Source: an uncultured bacterium
Lineage (GTDB): Bacteria > Patescibacteriota > Patescibacteriia > Patescibacteriales > SZUA-104
NCBI GenBank assembly: GCA_913009695.1
Contig: CAJVWV010000005.1
Coordinates: 1 to 52,698 of the forward strand
Length of the DNA: 52,698 nt
Reading direction: 5' to 3'
Position numbers and translations under genes: made by a program. Positions within the stretch are counted from its first letter, which is position 1; each line of letters begins with the position of its first letter. Positions 49,543 through 52,698 of this stretch are shown one piece after another. The notes beneath the pieces were generated by a model. That model did no database searches. It saw only the letters and a list, made by a program, of their open reading frames with translations, and was not told the origin of the DNA.

Positions 49543-51903
49543 TTAATCTACATCCGTCCATGTGCAAGTTTTGTTTATCGTAACCCATGTTGCACCTGTC
49601 CATTCTATTGATAGATACTCGCCTGTAAGGTCAAATAAACAATAATTCAAAGTTGTATCACCACCATTATCAGCATCATCCCAGGGGGATATTGTTATTT
49701 GAGCAGTATCGTCAGCATCCCCAAGTTGCATATAAAAAGTTTTCTTCTGCCCAACCCGCATACCCACGCCAACAACAGCGGTTATAACATTGTTGTCAGC
49801 AGTATCATTATTAATCCATATTGTGTCGTAAACAAGATAGGATGTTGTTTTGGCAAGAGGGTTATCATCCCAAGTCCATCTTTCATTCATGTTATCTTTT
49901 ATCCAAATGTTAGGTTCTTCGGTTGCCTTAATTTCCTTCGCATCTTCTGTTGTTACACCCTTAAAATTATTATCAGTAACATATACCTCGTTAGCATTTA
50001 AAAGGTATAATCCCCTCTGTGAAGTGCCTGCTATATTGTCAGTTATGTTATTATTGGCAATGGTTGTAAAGGCATCTGTGTCAGATGTGAATTGAATAAC
50101 AAGACCGAAATCAGCTCCTCCCCCCGTTGAGTTATTCGCTATGGTGTTGCCTGTTATATCAAGATAAGTTGAATCGAAAGATATCATCCCTTTCTCTGTA
50201 TTTTCTACTATTGTATTCCCTGTAATAGTTCCATTTATAGCTTCAGCTATGGAAATACCTTGTACACAATTTTTTACGGTATTGTTACTAATCGTAAAAC
50301 CATCTACCCCGTTGGTTGTATCTGAGCCACTTATGGAGATACAATTACTTGCAGCAGTTTCGTTAGTTATCGTATTCCCTGTAATAATGATGTTATTTGC
50401 CTTAAAATTTACACGGTTAGAGTTTGCTAAAATACCACTTCCTGCCATATTTTTAACTATATTATTCGCTATTATTATATCGTGTGACGCGGGAAAGGTT
50501 GAATCTACATCTAACAAAACGCAAATACCTCTACCGCCTGACAGTGCCCCCGTATTATCATGAATATAATTATCTGATGCGTCTATGTTATTTGAACCAT
50601 CTTCTATCTCGATACCACATGAATTTGCGTGATCGCCAAATAAATTATAAATATTATTATTTGTGACAATTCCATTGTAAGAAGTACCGATGATACTTAC
50701 TCCATCATCACCACACTCAGATATCTCATTGCCGGTAATTTCAAAATTAGTAGAAGCATTTGTCAATTCTACACATCCTGCCTCTGCCCCTTTTATCTTC
50801 ACCCCCTGAATGACAAGGTTATTAACCTCTGTCATTAAAATATTATTAAACGAAACATGACCCGTACTGTCTAAAAAACCACCTGTGATTTTTATATCGG
50901 TGTTCCCGTTTGTAACATCGCTATTTTTAAATGGTGCTGAAGTTTGGGATATCCTTCCCTGTATCTCAATCCATGTATATGAGGGAATATCAAGAATTGA
51001 ATCAAATGCGAAATCACCCTGAAGTACAACTTTTTCATGCCACGTTCTGCCATGAGTGTAGGTCGCTGTTATGTCTGTCGCTGTTTCTGGTTCGTCAGGG
51101 TTCGGAAATACTAAAGTGACTTTACCAGTGACATAATTAATAGTACAAGACGTAATTAATGCTGTACCGGTACCACCCTGATTACAGTCAGTTGAGCCAA
51201 TAGCATTCCCAGTATCAAGGATAGTATATTCTGTGCTATCGTTCTCAGAAGTCCATTTTAATGTAAGCGTTGTAGGGTCAATGGCAAGTAAGAAAAACTC
51301 AAATGTTACCTTAGTACCATCAGGAGATGTATCAACCACTATATCTGTTTCCTGCACCGTAACATCTGGAAGATTATTCATTGCAGACTCTATTACTGTC
51401 TCTGGGTCTGTCCCTGAGTAATCAATAGCGCCTGTCAATCCATTCTCTGCGTAATATGTAGCCCCTGATTTATAGACTATATAAGCAGCCCCTTTATGGA
51501 GTCCGCCTCCTGTCACCGTTAAGTCGCCAGTAATGGTAGTAGTAGCTAAATATGAATTTTCACTAACTGTTAAAACTGTAGTTGAGGCGTTTCCAAGCGT
51601 GGTCAAGCCAGTAATATTTAAAGTTCCGGTTGTGCTTAAGTTTTCATTACCAAAACTAATAGAACCGCTTGCGTCAGTAATAGATCCGTCAGCCAGAATT
51701 AAACCGTTTGAGCCGCCGATGTATCCCGTACCGCTTACGGAAAACAGGGTGGAAGAAGCATTACCCATTGTTGTTAATCCGGTTGCTGTTAATGTTCCGG
51801 TAGTAGAAATATCAGTGCCGACAATAGTGGCGGCATAAATAATCCCCGTGCAAGCTAGCGCGGCGATTAGTGAAGTTAGAGTGATTTTTAAAAATCCCCC
51901 CAA
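49543..51903 (-). CDS. Secreted beta-helix surface protein
   Basis: 786 residues. Signal peptide (LKITLTSLIAALACTGIIYA). Residues ~25-130 carry two copies of a Patescibacteria surface repeat, TTGTLTATGLTTMGNASSTL and TTGTLNITGLTTLGNASTTV. Residues ~300-670 are right-handed parallel beta-helix (PbH1) turns such as ITGNEISECGDDGVSIIGTS and ITGNTITNETAASNCISISG. A short C-terminal domain follows (YLSIEWTGATWVTINKTC). Such folds bind or cleave polysaccharide and serve attachment. The start is a TTG within a G-rich palindrome; no better start exists before an in-frame stop. Confidence 0.85.
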   Translation of the reverse strand: MGGFLKITLTSLIAALACTGIIYAATIVGTDISTTGTLTATGLTTMGNASSTLFSVSGTGYIGGSNGLILADGSITDASGSISFGNENLSTTGTLNITGLTTLGNASTTVLTVSENSYLATTTITGDLTVTGGGLHKGAAYIVYKSGATYYAENGLTGAIDYSGTDPETVIESAMNNLPDVTVQETDIVVDTSPDGTKVTFEFFLLAIDPTTLTLKWTSENDSTEYTILDTGNAIGSTDCNQGGTGTALITSCTINYVTGKVTLVFPNPDEPETATDITATYTHGRTWHEKVVLQGDFAFDSILDIPSYTWIEIQGRISQTSAPFKNSDVTNGNTDIKITGGFLDSTGHVSFNNILMTEVNNLVIQGVKIKGAEAGCVELTNASTNFEITGNEISECGDDGVSIIGTSYNGIVTNNNIYNLFGDHANSCGIEIEDGSNNIDASDNYIHDNTGALSGGRGICVLLDVDSTFPASHDIIIANNIVKNMAGSGILANSNRVNFKANNIIITGNTITNETAASNCISISGSDTTNGVDGFTISNNTVKNCVQGISIAEAINGTITGNTIVENTEKGMISFDSTYLDITGNTIANNSTGGGADFGLVIQFTSDTDAFTTIANNNITDNIAGTSQRGLYLLNANEVYVTDNNFKGVTTEDAKEIKATEEPNIWIKDNMNERWTWDDNPLAKTTSYLVYDTIWINNDTADNNVITAVVGVGMRVGQKKTFYMQLGDADDTAQITISPWDDADNGGDTTLNYCLFDLTGEYLSIEWTGATWVTINKTCTWTDVD

Positions 51904-51927
51904 CCCCCCTTTACTAAAGGGGGGAGT
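51894..51927. repeat. CCCCC...GGGGG palindrome at the surface-protein start
   Basis: CCCCCCTTTACTAAAGGGGGG preceded by ATCCCCCCAA. On the minus strand it provides both the GGGGGG ribosome-like tract and the TTG start of the surface protein gene. Confidence 0.85.
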
Positions 51928-51958
51928 TTTAAAATTTATTTTAGAGAAACGGCCTTTA

Positions 51959-52000
51959 CTCCCTCCCTCTCTCTCCCTCCCTCCCTCTCTCTCTCTCTGA
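51959..52000. repeat. GA/GGGA microsatellite with G-quadruplex potential
   Basis: Minus strand (GA)8 then GGGAGGGAGGGAGAGAGAGG GAGGGAG. Five G-triplets with loops of 1, 1, 7 and 1 bases. It lies 55-100 bases upstream of the surface protein start. Confidence 0.85.
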
Positions 52001-52094
52001 TTTCACGTTATTATTATTGAAGTTAGTTTTTTGCATATACATACTAATAAAATTGCGGATATTGATTATCCACAGTTTAATGAATTATGATCAT

Positions 52095-52103
52095 ATTATA
52101 GCA
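52095..52103 (-). promoter_or_regulatory. Extended -10 promoter candidate for the surface protein gene
   Basis: Minus strand TGCTATAAT, overlapping the last codons of the DUF4143 gene. It would give a ~180-base leader containing the microsatellite. Confidence 0.45.
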
Positions 52104-52600
52104 CAAACTCATCAAAATTTTTAGGCGTTATAATTTTAAACTCGCTGTTTTTATAATTTTGCCAAAGCGCCGGCTGTCTTATTTTTTTATCCTTAAATTT
52201 AAATTCAAAGCCGTAAAGCTTGCCGTCTCGCTCTTCCACCCAGTCAATCTCGGTTTTCGTAAAAGTTCTCCAAAAATAATTATTTGAATAAATATTATGG
52301 TAAGCTAAATATTTTAATCTTTCAACAATGATAAAATTCTCCCAAAGAGCGCCGACATCGTTTCTGGAGTCAAGCGAATTAAAATTATTGATAATGGCAT
52401 TTCGGATTCCAATATCATAAAAATAAATTTTTTTGGATTTTGATATTTCCTTTCTCTTGTTCGTGTAATACGGTGGGAGCCTGAATATGATGAAATTTTT
52501 TTCTAGCAGATCAACATATCTTTCAACTGTTTTTTTGTCAATCCCGACGGTATTCGCGAGCTCGTTGTAAGAAACCTCGGAGCCAATTTGCAAAGCAATG
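52096..52600 (-). CDS. DUF4143 ATPase, C-terminal part, truncated by contig end
   Basis: About 168 genomic residues: winged-helix-like SYNELANTVGIDKKTVERYV, RLPPYYTNKRKEISKSKKIY FYDIGIRNAI, and the PD-(D/E)XK-like TEIDWVEERDGKLYGFEFKFKD. The listed ORF start MCSSDL is translated Illumina adapter. The ATPase domain lies outside the contig. A paralogue of 18024-19196 but clearly divergent. Confidence 0.88.
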
Positions 52601-52698
52601 AGATCGGAAGAGCACACGTCTGAACTCCAGTCACACTGATATATCTCGTATGCCGTCTTCTGCTTGAAAAAAAAAAAAAAAAAAAATCAAAAACATCC
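52601..52698. other. Illumina adapter, index, poly-A and tail (artefact)
   Basis: AGATCGGAAGAGCACACGTC through TGCCGTCTTCTGCTTG (52601-52666) is adapter read-through with index ACTGATAT, followed by 20 A and TCAAAAACATCC, typical of reading past a library molecule's end. Confidence 0.98.

Noticed and set aside
1-52698. CRISPR array
   Set aside because: No regularly spaced identical repeats with unique spacers; the many repeats are palindromic gap fillers or tandem words.

Overview
The window is almost certainly a contig from a Patescibacteria (Candidate Phyla Radiation) genome, probably of the Parcubacteria type. The signs are: strongly A+T-rich DNA; short, tightly packed genes nearly all on the minus strand; a complete str-S10-spc ribosomal block that lacks rpmD (bL30/uL30) between rpsE and rplO; a TTGTLTATG-type beta-helix surface protein; and small GIY-YIG and HTH/LAGLIDADG-like genes next to tRNAs. 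The standard genetic code fits, because no conserved gene is interrupted by TGA. The lineage cannot be fixed from this sequence alone. Both ends are artificial: bases 1-60 and 52601-52686 are Illumina adapter/index plus poly-A, so the two end genes are truncated.

Layout. 61-5300 is a decayed island: a truncated PLD-SNF2 helicase, a SPASM radical-SAM remnant, half of an MFS transporter, and a serine recombinase lacking its catalytic domain. 5388-10340 holds tRNA-Trp, rpmG, an oxygen-defence set (superoxide reductase, rubrerythrin), mutM, tRNA-Tyr, tRNA-Thr, and a tRNA-like gene split into two halves around a GIY-YIG ORF. 10459-19196 has metabolic and cell-wall genes (aldolase, tpiA, D,D-carboxypeptidase, glycosyltransferase), scpAB, a YbaK-like deacylase and a DUF4143 ATPase. 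19361-21277 is a self-contained unit (promoter, acyl carrier protein, pyrF, pyrE, terminator) that looks less A+T-rich and has strong Shine-Dalgarno sites. 21356-28794 holds a DUF5671 membrane protein, aspS, two small unknown genes, recO, ruvX, map, adk and a cation exchanger. 28798-30432 has two hypotheticals and a frameshifted DsrC/TusE-like remnant.

30483-49206 is the ribosomal block. In transcription order it runs rpsL, rpsG, fusA, a hicB remnant, two small unknown genes, tuf, rpsJ, then a structured leader with an intrinsic terminator, then rplC-D-W-B-rpsS-rplV-rpsC-rplP-rpmC-rpsQ-rplN-X-E-rpsZ-rpsH-rplF-R-rpsE-rplO-secY. Upstream lies a 786-residue beta-helix surface protein preceded by a GA/GGGA microsatellite, followed by a second, truncated DUF4143 ATPase.

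The most unusual feature is repeat biology. Almost every intergenic gap is filled by its own 50-110 bp imperfect inverted repeat built from short reiterated words. The same kinds of words, and several GC-rich palindromes, also occur in frame inside conserved genes (recO, ruvX, map, aspS, mutM, rplC, rplD, rplW, the YbaK-like gene), adding peptides such as NYELRITNYEL or SSVAKAMDDK. One palindrome has entered a tRNA gene. This resembles Rickettsia palindromic elements, but with several sequence families acting in one small genome.
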